17,223 nt of DNA from Armatimonadota bacterium (GCA_019348365.1 JAHWJO010000026.1:1-17223), one strand, 5' to 3'. Positions 1 through 7,257 are shown, counted from the first letter of the stretch. Translations and numbers: made by a program. Notes: generated from the letters alone by a model not told the origin.

Positions 1-479
1 TCGGGGACAACTGGTGGGTGACGCTGCTGATCTTCCTGGGAATCGCGGCCCTCGTGGCGCTGCTGATGAACCGCACGCGCCTGGGTCGGCAGATCTACGC
101 GATGGGCGGAAACGAAGCCGCGACGCACCTGAGCGGGGTGAAGGTGGACCGTATTAAGGCCGTGGCCTATTGTCTGAGCGCGGTCCTGGCGTCACTCGCG
201 GGGGTGCTCTACGCCGCCTATCTGGGCGAGGGCCGGGCGGAGACCGGGCTCGCCTACGAGTTGAACGCGATCGCGGCGGCGGTGGTCGGCGGGTGCAGCC
301 TGCTCGGAGGGGTGGGCTCCATCGCGGGTACCGCGCTCGGGGTCGCCCTGCTCGTCATCGTCATCAACGGGACCGGACTTGTCATCAAACAGGATGCGTC
401 GCTCTGGGAGGGGATCATCGTCGGCACAGTGGTCATTCTCGCCGTGGCGATCAATCGCATCCGCCTCCTCCGACGATAA
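1..479 (+). CDS. Sugar ABC transporter permease (RbsC/XylH type), C-terminal part
   Basis: This is the 3' part of an inner-membrane permease of the ribose/xylose-type ABC importer family. The reading frame is open from base 3 and the real start lies before the window. About 158 residues are visible. The stretch reading NRTRLGRQIYAMGGNEAATH followed by LSGVKVDRIK is the conserved cytoplasmic loop of this family. It is followed by the typical AIAAAVVGGCSLLGG motif and three to four hydrophobic helices to the end. A GTG at base 18 is only an internal codon. The partners (ATP-binding subunit and periplasmic binding protein) should be upstream, outside the window. The substrate is probably a sugar but cannot be fixed from this fragment. 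Family assignment is firm; the specific sugar is not. Confidence 0.93.
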   Translation, partial: GDNWWVTLLIFLGIAALVALLMNRTRLGRQIYAMGGNEAATHLSGVKVDRIKAVAYCLSAVLASLAGVLYAAYLGEGRAETGLAYELNAIAAAVVGGCSLLGGVGSIAGTALGVALLVIVINGTGLVIKQDASLWEGIIVGTVVILAVAINRIRLLRR

Positions 480-530
480 ACTACCGTCTCTGAGCGGGAG
501 TTGGGTTCTCCGGAGTCATCCGATCCAATG

Positions 531-560
531 GGCCTCTCTTTCGAACTTGGGAGAGAGGCC
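531..560 (+). terminator. Hairpin downstream of the permease gene, possible terminator
   Basis: A perfect 9-bp stem (GGCCTCTCT at 531-539 and AGAGAGGCC at 552-560) with a 12-base loop lies 51 bases after the permease stop. There is no clear T-run after it (TTAACGC), so it is not a textbook intrinsic terminator. It could instead be an RNA-stability hairpin. Confidence 0.45.
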
Positions 561-601
561 TTAACGCATAGCATCAAGGGTCAACAGAAGGATGCCACCG
601 T

Positions 602-625
602 ATCTAAGCCAAAATCTAAGCCAAA
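602..625. repeat. Perfect 12-bp tandem duplication
   Basis: The 12-mer ATCTAAGCCAAA occurs twice back to back (602-613 and 614-625) in AT-rich non-coding DNA just before the transposase remnant. It is one of six short tandem duplications in the non-coding parts of this window. Confidence 0.9.
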
Positions 626-650
626 CAGATTTTGAAAAGGCTCATGTTAG

Positions 651-980
651 AGAGATCATTCGAGATCAACTTTATATAACCAATCTGTGCTCGACCAGAG
701 GGGGGAGATCGTGGACTGGGCGTGTGACACCACCAACGTCTACGACGCCACCTTCCATCCCTTGATTGAGCAGTTCGATGTGCGGATGCTCGTCGAGACC
801 GTCTTCTCAATATTGACGAACGTCTGTGGGTTCAAACGGGCGAGACACCGAGTCTGGGATTTCTTCCAAGCCCGCCTGGCGCTGGCGATGGCGGCTTACC
901 ACCTCCTGATCCGGTGGGAAGGACTGAAACCGGACGAAGACGGCTTCATCCGCCTCTCCATCGCCCGATTCAGTTTCTGA
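651..980 (+). pseudogene. DDE transposase remnant (3' part, apparently with internal deletion)
   Basis: The frame is open from 651 after a TAG at 648, with a GTG at 687, and ends with TGA at 978-980. The C-terminal half carries RMLVETVFSILTNVCGF, then HRVWDFFQARLALAMAAYHLL, and ends in a GFIRLSIARFSF tail. I recognise this as the C-terminal region, with the catalytic Glu in VET, of an IS4/IS5-like DDE transposase family common in Chloroflexi and similar bacteria. The N-terminal part (LDQRGEIVDWACDTTNVYD) matches an earlier part of such proteins. The segment expected between them, with the second catalytic Asp, is missing, so the frame jumps from IEQF straight to DVRMLVE. The N-terminal third is also absent. 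It cannot be an active transposase. Exact IS family is uncertain. Confidence 0.75.
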
Positions 981-1083
981 AACTACCACCATTGGTTAAG
1001 ACGCAAACGCAAAATATTGCGACTGATCTACCAACTCACCCACACACCCATACACTTGTGCATTCTTAAGTGGGACTTTACAG

Positions 1084-3261
1084 TTAAGGCCAGGGGTCCG
1101 GCTCCAGGTCGGTGATTCGCCGCAGGATTCGGATGGTGTCCTCCACGGTGATCCGCCCGTCGCCCGGTGGCTGGCCCGGTCCACCCGCCGGGGCCACATC
1201 GCCGATCTGCATCTCCCGCTCGGAGGGGGTCAGCAGATTCAGCGCGTAGACCATCGACAGGACGGCATCCATCACTTCCAGTTTGCCGTTGCCGTCCAGG
1301 TCCCCCGGCAGGCCGTTTTTGCTGAAGACGGCCAGGCGGAGGGATTCAAACGTATCCAGCTTCCCATACCCCGCCACGGGATGCCAGGTGGCAGCGGAGC
1401 CGGTCCCCTTGATCAACATCTCCCGGATGCGAATCGCATCGAGGCCGGGGTCCGCCTCCAGCATCAGGGCGACCGTGCCGGTGACGTGCGGACACGCCAT
1501 ACTGGTGCCCTCCCGATGAATGTGCCGTCCTTCCGGGGTCAGGAAGCGCCGCGCGTTGAGCGGCAGCACGACATCGCGGGAGAGGGCGGAAGCGACCCAC
1601 TGTCCGGGAGCGATCAATTCCGGTTTCTGCTTTCCGTCACGGGTCGGACCCGAAGACGAGAAGTAGGCCGGTTCGCCCGGTACCTGCGGACCGAGAGGTT
1701 CGGTGTTCGTCTCGCCGTTATGGGTCGTCCAGGAGTTCTTCAACAGGTACGCCCCCACCGCAATCCCGTTCTTCATGCACGCCTGGTTGATCAGAGTCTT
1801 CCGGCTGTCACCGCTCAATTTTCCCGGATAGGCGGAGAATTTGATCTGGTACCCCCGCGTGATCCAGCCATCGACCTGTCCGTTTCCTTCGCTGTTGAGC
1901 CGCTTGAGGGCGACCGTCCATGGCAGGCCGCTCACCGTTCCGGTAGGCGTGTCTTTCAGGTCCACATGGAGGGAGAATCGCTGAAGGGCCGGGTTGAGGG
2001 GGTAGGGACGATCCCTCGCATCCAGGGTGATGACAGCCCCCAGGTACGGTTGCGAGGAATCCCCCTGAACCGTCTGGGTCTGTTTTTCACCCGACCGGAC
2101 CGACACTTCAGTCCGATTGCGATTGTTCAGATCCGTCGGGTAGCTGATGCCGAACTGGTACTCGGCGGCTGCGTCGGTCCAGATCTCGATCTCGAATTCT
2201 TCCTGGCCCGCCGGAGCCAGCAGGGTCCCTTCGCCCTTCTCGTCCTTCTGGAGCGTTCCGGAGAGGTGGATGTATTTATCCCCGCTATTCCCCGCCGCGA
2301 AGGTGATGACCCTGCCGGGTTTTCCCTCTCCCACCAGATCGGAAAGGCCCTGGGATTCGGCGTCTGTCCCATCGTGCGGGCCGTACTGTCCGCCCCAGCT
2401 GTTGTTGACGACGACCGGCCGGTTCAGCCGCCGGGCGCGCTCCATGAGATACCGGTTGGCATCCAGGCCGTGGACGCCGTCCCATTTCACTACGATGAGA
2501 TCGGCGGCCGGGGCCACCCCGATGAAATTCGTCCCGCCGCCGCTGCCTGCCGCGATGCCCGCGACGTGGGTGCCGTGACCTTCCCAATCTTTATATTCCC
2601 CTCCCGGGGAGAGACTGGCCCCGCCGGAAAGATGTACGTCGATCTGTTGCTGGGTGTACTCGCGACCGTAGGGGAAATCGCCGGGAGCAGGACCCTGCGG
2701 CGCGGTCTGGTCCCAGTAGTACCGGATACGGGTCTTGCCGTCCGGAGTACGAAAGTCCGGATGTCGGAAATCGATCCCCGAGTCCACGATTCCGACCAGC
2801 ACTCCCTGTCCCACCCGTCCGTAGGAGGCCCAGGCGAGATCGGCGCGGATCTCCGGGATACTGCGATCCAGCAGGAGAAACGATCTCCGGGCCGCTTCCG
2901 CGTACCGCAGGCCGGACCAGGCAGCGAGACTCCGGAGGGCGGAGAGAGGCGCTTCGGCGCTCGCGATGGAGCCGGTGCTGTTCAACCGGACTCCGAGCGT
3001 GGTGAGCGTCCCTATGAAGGCATCGGGCTGGAGCGCGAGCAGGACGGAGACGCGTTTCACGCCGCCGGAATCCGTCCAGATGTTGACGGTCGAGGGAGGA
3101 CGCAGATCGGGATGCTCGACCAGGCTTCGGAGCGCGGGATCCAAACGGCGAAGGTCCGGAGGGGAGCCTCCGGGTGGGGAACTGACAACCGCTCCCGAAT
3201 CGCCCGAACAGAGAAAGGCGAAGGAGAGCAGGAGTAGGGTGAAAAGTGAAGTGAGCTTCAA
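1084..3261 (-). CDS. Secreted subtilisin-like serine protease (S8) with dockerin-like C-terminus
   Basis: 725 residues. A signal peptide (K2, hydrophobic stretch about 6-17) suggests Sec export; the Cys at 18 lacks a proper lipobox. The subtilase triad is complete: Asp160 in VGIVDSGID, His229 in GHGTHVAG, Ser587 in GTSMACPHV, with oxyanion Asn325 in FAAGNSGD. About 260 residues separate Asn325 from Ser587, far more than in subtilisin. The insert (about 345-480) looks beta-rich, as in Csp-type subtilases with an inserted jelly-roll. Residues 653-723 form a dockerin-like pair of calcium loops (DLDGNGKLEVMD and GDGRITVEDT). The start is TTG at 3261 with a weak AGG-containing site upstream; TTG Lys Leu gives the best signal peptide. 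The gene stands alone, facing the transposase remnant. Substrate unknown; probable role is extracellular protein breakdown. Confidence 0.93.
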   Translation of the reverse strand: MKLTSLFTLLLLSFAFLCSGDSGAVVSSPPGGSPPDLRRLDPALRSLVEHPDLRPPSTVNIWTDSGGVKRVSVLLALQPDAFIGTLTTLGVRLNSTGSIASAEAPLSALRSLAAWSGLRYAEAARRSFLLLDRSIPEIRADLAWASYGRVGQGVLVGIVDSGIDFRHPDFRTPDGKTRIRYYWDQTAPQGPAPGDFPYGREYTQQQIDVHLSGGASLSPGGEYKDWEGHGTHVAGIAAGSGGGTNFIGVAPAADLIVVKWDGVHGLDANRYLMERARRLNRPVVVNNSWGGQYGPHDGTDAESQGLSDLVGEGKPGRVITFAAGNSGDKYIHLSGTLQKDEKGEGTLLAPAGQEEFEIEIWTDAAAEYQFGISYPTDLNNRNRTEVSVRSGEKQTQTVQGDSSQPYLGAVITLDARDRPYPLNPALQRFSLHVDLKDTPTGTVSGLPWTVALKRLNSEGNGQVDGWITRGYQIKFSAYPGKLSGDSRKTLINQACMKNGIAVGAYLLKNSWTTHNGETNTEPLGPQVPGEPAYFSSSGPTRDGKQKPELIAPGQWVASALSRDVVLPLNARRFLTPEGRHIHREGTSMACPHVTGTVALMLEADPGLDAIRIREMLIKGTGSAATWHPVAGYGKLDTFESLRLAVFSKNGLPGDLDGNGKLEVMDAVLSMVYALNLLTPSEREMQIGDVAPAGGPGQPPGDGRITVEDTIRILRRITDLEPDPWP

Positions 3262-3603
3262 AAAATTATCAACCTAACGTAACGTATGGAAGTCAGGTAA
3301 AGGTCCGAACGTGAGTGATAGGAAATTCGGCAGGTCAGCGTCCGGTACGGTAAGGCAGGATAGATCCTCATACCTTTGACCCCCTCCCTCACGATTCAGG
3401 TTCCCCAGGAACGAATGGATTGCCCACTTCTGTTTTTTAGTAATATCGTGTCGATGATAGTGGCTTCTTGCTATAAAATTATACACACTTCACGCTGTTC
3501 TGTGGAGCAGGTCCCTTCAGCCGCCGTTCCAATGACCAAATATGGCTCTTCTATCCGTTTGAGACAGTGAGGAGCCTGTCCCGGGTTTCCGTTGAGGAGT
3601 ATG
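3262..3603. other. Divergent intergenic region between S8 protease and pxpC
   Basis: 342 bases, AT-rich, without a convincing gene. It must hold the promoters of both flanking genes. On the + strand an AT-rich block with TATAAA at 3472-3477 is a possible -10 box, but no good -35 box sits 16-18 bases upstream. The 60-70 codon open frames on either strand have no recognisable content or ribosome site. Confidence 0.5.
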
Positions 3604-4620
3604 ATGGGAGCGATACAGGTCACTCATAGGGGATTATGGACCACCCTCCAGGATCTGGGTCGGGATGGTTTCCAGCAGTACGGGGTGATCGTGGGCGGCG
3701 CGATGGACACTTTTGCCCTCCGTGCGGCGAACCTGCTCGTCGGCAACGACGAGGGGGAAGCGGCGCTGGAGATCACCATGCAGGGTCCGACCCTCCGTTT
3801 TGAAGGGGATGCATGGATCGCCGTCTGCGGGGGCCGGTTGAATCCGACGGTGTCCGGGCAGCCTTTACAAGAATGGCGGCCCGCCCGGGTCCGTTCCGGC
3901 GAAACCCTGAAGTTCGGAGCGGCGACGGAGGGATGTCGGGCCTATCTGGCGATTGCAGGAGGCTTCGATGTCCCCCCGGTGATGGGAAGCCGGAGCTTCT
4001 ACGCTCGCGCCGGGATCGGGGGAGTAGGGGGCCAGCCCTTAAAAGATGGAGACCGACTTCACCTGCGCTCCTCTGATTCACCACCACCGGAAGGGATTGC
4101 AGCACTCCCGGAGGGCGAGCCTCTTAGCCAGCCGGATTGGGAGATCGGGTCGGAGGTGCGCCCCGACTACCGGTCTCTCTCCTCCGTTCGCGTGCTTCCC
4201 GGCAGCGAATTCCAACGGTTCACGCAGGAGAGCCGGCGCTCCTTCTTCGACTCGCCGTTTCAGGTGACTTCCCAATCCGACCGGATGGGGTACCGACTCT
4301 CCGGGCCGCCGCTCACGCTCGACGAGCCCCTCGAGTTGCTCTCCGAGGCCGTATCTCCGGGAACGGTGCAGGTCACGCCGGAGGGGCATCCGATCCTGCT
4401 CATGGCCGATGCGCCCGCCACCGGGGGATATCCGAAGATCGCTCATGTCATCACTGTGGACCTGCCGCTTTTGGCCCAGGCAAAACCCGGAGAATCGGTC
4501 CGGTTTCTCGCAGTTTCCCTTACCGAGGCGCAGGACCTCTATCGCCGGAGGGAGCGGGATTTCCAATTGATCCGGCAGGGGATCGCTCTGGCGTGGCGGC
4601 AGGAGATGCATGAACGCTGA
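3604..4620 (+). CDS. pxpC: 5-oxoprolinase subunit C (biotin-dependent carboxyltransferase family, KipA-like)
   Basis: 338 residues, normal for the family. PxpC works with PxpA and PxpB in the ATP-dependent opening of 5-oxoproline (pyroglutamate) to glutamate in the cytoplasm. Family marks are TTLQDLGR (13-20), GGAMD (31-35), NLLVGND (43-49), ALEIT (54-58) and a late GGYPKIAHVI segment near residue 272. The frame is open from a TTG at 3592, but GAGGAG (3594-3599) would then lie inside the gene. With this site, ATG 3604 (4-base spacing) is the best start; ATG 3601 is too close. The gene overlaps the upstream edge of the pxpA region. PxpB, normally adjacent or fused, is not encoded here. Identification is strong; reaction is by family knowledge. 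Confidence 0.93.
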   Translation: MGAIQVTHRGLWTTLQDLGRDGFQQYGVIVGGAMDTFALRAANLLVGNDEGEAALEITMQGPTLRFEGDAWIAVCGGRLNPTVSGQPLQEWRPARVRSGETLKFGAATEGCRAYLAIAGGFDVPPVMGSRSFYARAGIGGVGGQPLKDGDRLHLRSSDSPPPEGIAALPEGEPLSQPDWEIGSEVRPDYRSLSSVRVLPGSEFQRFTQESRRSFFDSPFQVTSQSDRMGYRLSGPPLTLDEPLELLSEAVSPGTVQVTPEGHPILLMADAPATGGYPKIAHVITVDLPLLAQAKPGESVRFLAVSLTEAQDLYRRRERDFQLIRQGIALAWRQEMHER

Positions 4621-4634
4621 TTCGCGAGCATATC

Positions 4635-4673
4635 AGGAGGGGGAGGATCTGGACCATGGACCCGAATCGATGA
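4635..4673 (+). promoter_or_regulatory. Strong Shine-Dalgarno feeding a five-codon mini-ORF that overlaps the pxpA start
   Basis: AGGAGG (4635-4640) and a second GGAGG (4642-4646) form the strongest ribosome site of the cluster. They lie about 24-30 bases from the pxpA ATG at 4670, too far for direct use. Nine bases after the second site is ATG 4656, which reads Met-Asp-Pro-Asn-Arg-stop. Its TGA (4671-4673) overlaps the pxpA ATG as ATGA. The arrangement suggests that ribosomes ending the mini-ORF restart at pxpA. Alternatively pxpA starts at ATG 4610, overlapping pxpC by 11 bases, with no good site of its own. Confidence 0.5.
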
Positions 4674-5440
4674 GCCGTACGGTAGATCTCAATTGCGACA
4701 TGGGGGAAGGATTCGGGCTTCACACCTTCGGGATGGACGAGACGCTGCTGGAGGTCGTGACCTCCGCGAACATCGCCTGCGGGTTCCACGCGGGAGACCC
4801 GGCGACGATGCGGAAAACCGTGCGTCTCGCCCTCTCGAAAGGGGTGGCGATAGGCGCGCATCCCGGCCTGCCCGATATGTCGGGCTTCGGGCGGCGGCAC
4901 ATGGAGATCACCCCCGATGAAGCCTTTGAGATGACTCTGTACCAGATCGGCGCCCTCGACGCGTTCGTGCGGTCGGATGGAGGCCGGATGGCTCACGTCA
5001 AGCCCCATGGCGCGCTCTATACCATGGCATCGCAGGATGAAGATCTTGCACAGGCGGTCGCAGAAGCGGTGTACCGGCATGATTCCCGCCTGATCCTCTT
5101 CGGGCTCTCCGGTAGCGCGCTCGTTCGGGCCGGGGAGCGTGCGGGGCTTCGCACGGCGAGCGAGGCGTTCATCGACCGCCGCTACACCGATGACGGCCGC
5201 CTGGTCTCCCGCCGTCACCCGGATGCGGTCATCACCGATCCGGAGGAGGCGCTCCGGCAAGCCCTCATGCTGGCCGGCGAGGGGAAAGTCGTCACTCGGG
5301 GAGGGAAGGAGATCCCCGTTCAGGCCGATACGCTTTGCGTGCATGGAGACACGATTCATGCCGTAGAATTCGCCCGCATGGTCCGGGACCGCCTGATCCA
5401 ATCGGACATCCGGCTTCAATCTCCGGGGAGCGCCTTATGA
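4670..5440 (+). CDS. pxpA: 5-oxoprolinase subunit A (LamB/YcsF family)
   Basis: 256 residues from ATG 4670. PxpA is the subunit that completes ring opening of 5-oxoproline to glutamate together with PxpB and PxpC. Family motifs are all present: VDLNCDMGEGFG (5-16), ANIACGFHAGD (33-43), GAHPGLPD (62-69), HVKPHGALY (109-117), DRRYTDDGRLVSR and CVHGD (223-227). ATG 4670 places the start at the usual MSRTVDLNCD position. The open frame continues upstream to ATG 4610, but that adds 20 residues without family similarity. The gene lies directly after pxpC and its last codons overlap the next reading frame (ATGA at 5437-5440). Identification is firm; whether the pathway works depends on a pxpB elsewhere in the genome. 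Confidence 0.95.
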   Translation: MSRTVDLNCDMGEGFGLHTFGMDETLLEVVTSANIACGFHAGDPATMRKTVRLALSKGVAIGAHPGLPDMSGFGRRHMEITPDEAFEMTLYQIGALDAFVRSDGGRMAHVKPHGALYTMASQDEDLAQAVAEAVYRHDSRLILFGLSGSALVRAGERAGLRTASEAFIDRRYTDDGRLVSRRHPDAVITDPEEALRQALMLAGEGKVVTRGGKEIPVQADTLCVHGDTIHAVEFARMVRDRLIQSDIRLQSPGSAL

Positions 5441-5499
5441 GCGAGGGGAGGGGAGTACTCGCCTCCACCGGGGAGGAGCGCCGAGAGCGATGGCCCTGA
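5437..5499 (+). other. 20-codon reading frame bridging pxpA and the next gene
   Basis: ATG 5437 overlaps the pxpA stop as ATGA. The frame runs 20 codons (MSEGRGVLASTGEERRERWP) to TGA 5497-5499, overlapping the start of the next gene (ATG 5490, also ATG 5499 as TGATG). No family similarity is visible. It may only carry ribosomes from pxpA to the next gene, or be a chance frame. The GGGGAGGAG site inside it (5470-5478) serves ATG 5490. Confidence 0.35.
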
Positions 5500-6206
5500 T
5501 GGTGACCGAAGAATGGGGGGAGATCCCCCTGACGCAGGAAGTCGCACGGGAACGGCTGCCCCAGGTGATGGAGTACCTGGGATACCGCCGGGTAGAGGAG
5601 GAGACCTGGCAGCGTCGACCGGACCGTTGCGGCTCGGGCTGGTGGTCGCTGCCCGACGCCTGCCCGTCCCTCCTGCGATGGAATCTCACGGAGGTGGAGG
5701 CGGCGAACGGGTCCGGTGAGGAGATGCCGAAAACGCGATACGCGCTCTCCTACCGGGTGGAAATGCCGGGGCAGATCCTCGCCAACACGGATGCGAAGGC
5801 ACTGGAGTTGGAGATCGACCGCATCCTGCACCTCCTGATCGGCGGATTCGACCGCGATAACCGCCGGGAGCGGGTACAACTGGTGGGCTGGACGATCCTC
5901 TCCAACCTGCTCCTCTCGCTGCTTCCTGCCCTGTCGATGGCGGCGGCCCTCTGGCTGGCCCGCCCTCTCTTTCTGGAAGCGCCGTTGTTCCGGGGGGTGT
6001 TCTGGATCGTCTTGATCGGCGGGGGAGCGTGGGGGATCGGACTTGCGTTGACGGCACGAGGGGTCGTGAGGCTCCTGAATTCCCAGGTGAAGACCCGCCT
6101 CGTCTATCGTTCGGCAAGGGCAGGAAAGGGAACGGTCGTGGACGTGAGACCGAAATCTCTACCCAACAACATCAACCCCAAAGAACGGCATGGCGCTGAT
6201 CTCTAG
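5490..6206 (+). CDS. Uncharacterised two-helix membrane protein
   Basis: 238 residues with no family I recognise. The first ~125 residues are soluble and charged, with Trp and Arg-rich stretches (ETWQRRPDRCGSGWW). Two hydrophobic segments follow, about 131-156 and 168-189, then a basic tail of some 48 residues. Both ends are therefore probably cytoplasmic. ATG 5490 has GGGGAGGAG 11 bases upstream, which decides the start over ATG 5499. The gene follows pxpA at 50 bp with a bridging reading frame and is probably in the same transcript. This does not prove a link with 5-oxoproline; a transporter is unlikely with only two helices. The stop codon begins a short tandem repeat. Confidence 0.8.
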   Translation: MALMVTEEWGEIPLTQEVARERLPQVMEYLGYRRVEEETWQRRPDRCGSGWWSLPDACPSLLRWNLTEVEAANGSGEEMPKTRYALSYRVEMPGQILANTDAKALELEIDRILHLLIGGFDRDNRRERVQLVGWTILSNLLLSLLPALSMAAALWLARPLFLEAPLFRGVFWIVLIGGGAWGIGLALTARGVVRLLNSQVKTRLVYRSARAGKGTVVDVRPKSLPNNINPKERHGADL

Positions 6207-6229
6207 AAAGGGCCGATAGAAAGGGCAAA
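6204..6229. repeat. 13-bp imperfect tandem duplication starting at a stop codon
   Basis: TAGAAAGGGCCGA (6204-6216) is followed directly by TAGAAAGGGCAAA (6217-6229); the first ten bases are identical. The first copy begins exactly at the TAG stop of the membrane protein gene. The 13-base step puts the second TAG in another frame. Confidence 0.8.
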
Positions 6230-6243
6230 AAGTCAGGGCCGGA

Positions 6244-6963
6244 TCATTCCGTGCCGGGGGCGGTGGCGGTGGGCCACCAGTAAGTTCCTACGGGGGTGCC
6301 TCCGGCGTGGAGGCTCACGGGGGGGTAGATGCTGGGGTCGATGTGCCGTTCGGCGGCAGCGGACCAGCGGGTGGCGGAGCTGCTCCGGACCCATTTGACA
6401 TGCCCGTCCGCAAACGCGATGTTGGCCCCTCCGTTGTGACGGGGATCGAAAGTGAACCGGACATCCACGGGCCAGCCTTCGGGAGTGGAGCGGTCGGTGA
6501 AATCGAAGACGGTGCGGGTGGGCCGTCGGCCCATGATCTCGGTGAACAGGAGGGTGCGGGTGGGGAATTCGATGTTGCTGAGGGGAGTCCCGTCGGGGGT
6601 AGCGAGCCAGAGGTTGGCCCCGTAGCCCCGGATCAGGTACTTGCTGGGGCAGATGTAGAGTCGCTCGTTGACGACGTACGGCAGGGTGTCCACGGCCCAG
6701 TCGCGCTGCCCGCTCTGAAGGCCCAGGGTGCTGTTGGCGGGGCCTCCGCTGGGGGTCCACCAGCGGGGGAGCACTCCGTCCCAATCGGTGGCATAATTAT
6801 TGAACGCCACCGCCAGTTGTCGCTGGTTGGACGCGCAATGCACCTGTCGCGCCCGTTCCCGGGCAGTGGAAAACGCCGGCATCAGCAAGCTGGCCAGGAT
6901 TCCGACGACGCCAATCACCACTAGAAGCTCCACCAGAGTAAAGCCTTCATGGCCGCGCTTCAT
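6244..6963 (-). CDS. Prepilin-type N-terminal cleavage/methylation and H-X9-DG protein
   Basis: 239 residues. The N-terminus MKRGHEG-FTLVE is a class III (prepilin) signal: cleavage after Gly7, Phe8 becomes the first residue and Glu12 is the conserved Glu+5. A hydrophobic helix continues to about residue 28. CASNQRQLA and the H-X9-DG motif (His176 to Gly187) are the marks of the DUF1559-like pseudopilin group found in many copies in Planctomycetota and Armatimonadota. The protein is exported and may sit in a type II secretion-like pseudopilus or at the cell surface; its exact job is unknown for the group. The frame opens 13 codons earlier, but ATG 6963 has an AGAGGAG site seven bases upstream and puts the signal at the very N-terminus. 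Promoter at 7016-7044. Confidence 0.93.
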   Translation of the reverse strand: MKRGHEGFTLVELLVVIGVVGILASLLMPAFSTARERARQVHCASNQRQLAVAFNNYATDWDGVLPRWWTPSGGPANSTLGLQSGQRDWAVDTLPYVVNERLYICPSKYLIRGYGANLWLATPDGTPLSNIEFPTRTLLFTEIMGRRPTRTVFDFTDRSTPEGWPVDVRFTFDPRHNGGANIAFADGHVKWVRSSSATRWSAAAERHIDPSIYPPVSLHAGGTPVGTYWWPTATAPGTE

Positions 6964-6966
6964 TCT

Positions 6967-6997
6967 GCTCTCCTCTTGAAGAGCGCAAGAACGCTCT
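6967..6997 (-). promoter_or_regulatory. Leader hairpins around the ribosome site of the prepilin-like gene
   Basis: On the minus strand AGAGCG (6992-6997) pairs with CGCTCT (6980-6985) around a six-base loop. The same downstream arm (GCTCT) can instead pair with AGAGC (6967-6971), which would enclose the AGAGGAG ribosome site. The two pairings exclude each other. Stems are short (5-6 bp), so a regulatory role is only a suggestion. Confidence 0.3.
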
Positions 6998-7015
6998 CCC
7001 ACTCTCTCTGGCTAC

Positions 7016-7044
7016 ACTATATCCGGAAAGCTGCACGAAATCAA
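7016..7044 (-). promoter_or_regulatory. Sigma70-type promoter of the prepilin-like gene
   Basis: On the minus strand TTGATT (-35, bases 7039-7044) and TATAGT (-10, bases 7016-7021) are separated by 17 bases. They lie about 55 bases upstream of ATG 6963. The -10 box matches the consensus at five of six positions and the -35 box at four. Confidence 0.65.
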
Positions 7045-7227
7045 GCAGGCGGGGCTTTGTTACGCCGCCAATCCTGATCGGAAATCCCGACATTCCGAGC
7101 GAAATCTTCGGCGCAACATGAGGCTGGGGCGGTTCTGCTCCTATTTGACAGGAGGGATAGATTCGGGAGGGGGCCAGGCGGTTTCCTGAAATCTCCTTCC
7201 GCCGGCGAACCTTTTTCAGATGAACCT

Positions 7228-7257
7228 CGTCTAACCGTACAACGTCTAACGGTACAA
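7228..7257. repeat. 15-bp tandem duplication, 14 of 15 identical
   Basis: CGTCTAACCGTACAA (7228-7242) is followed by CGTCTAACGGTACAA (7243-7257), differing at one base. It lies in non-coding DNA. Confidence 0.88.

Noticed and set aside
677..998. 8-bp inverted repeat TAACCAAT (677-684) and ATTGGTTA (991-998) around the transposase remnant, considered as IS ends
   Set aside because: The left arm lies inside sequence that reads as transposase coding, and 8 bp is short enough to occur by chance.
1381..3237. Long open frame (618 codons) on the plus strand opposite the S8 protease
   Set aside because: It is the antisense of a gene with complete catalytic motifs; its Arg/Gly/Pro-rich translation has no family features and is expected from GC-rich codon use.
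3274..3486. 70-codon minus-strand frame upstream of the S8 protease
   Set aside because: Composition looks random, no conserved motif, no convincing ribosome site.
4520..5419. 299-codon open frame on the minus strand opposite pxpA
   Set aside because: Antisense shadow of a gene with all PxpA motifs; no recognisable protein content.
7145..7150. Perfect TTGACA considered as a promoter for the secreted protein gene
   Set aside because: No -10-like hexamer 15-19 bases downstream; the region there is G-rich.
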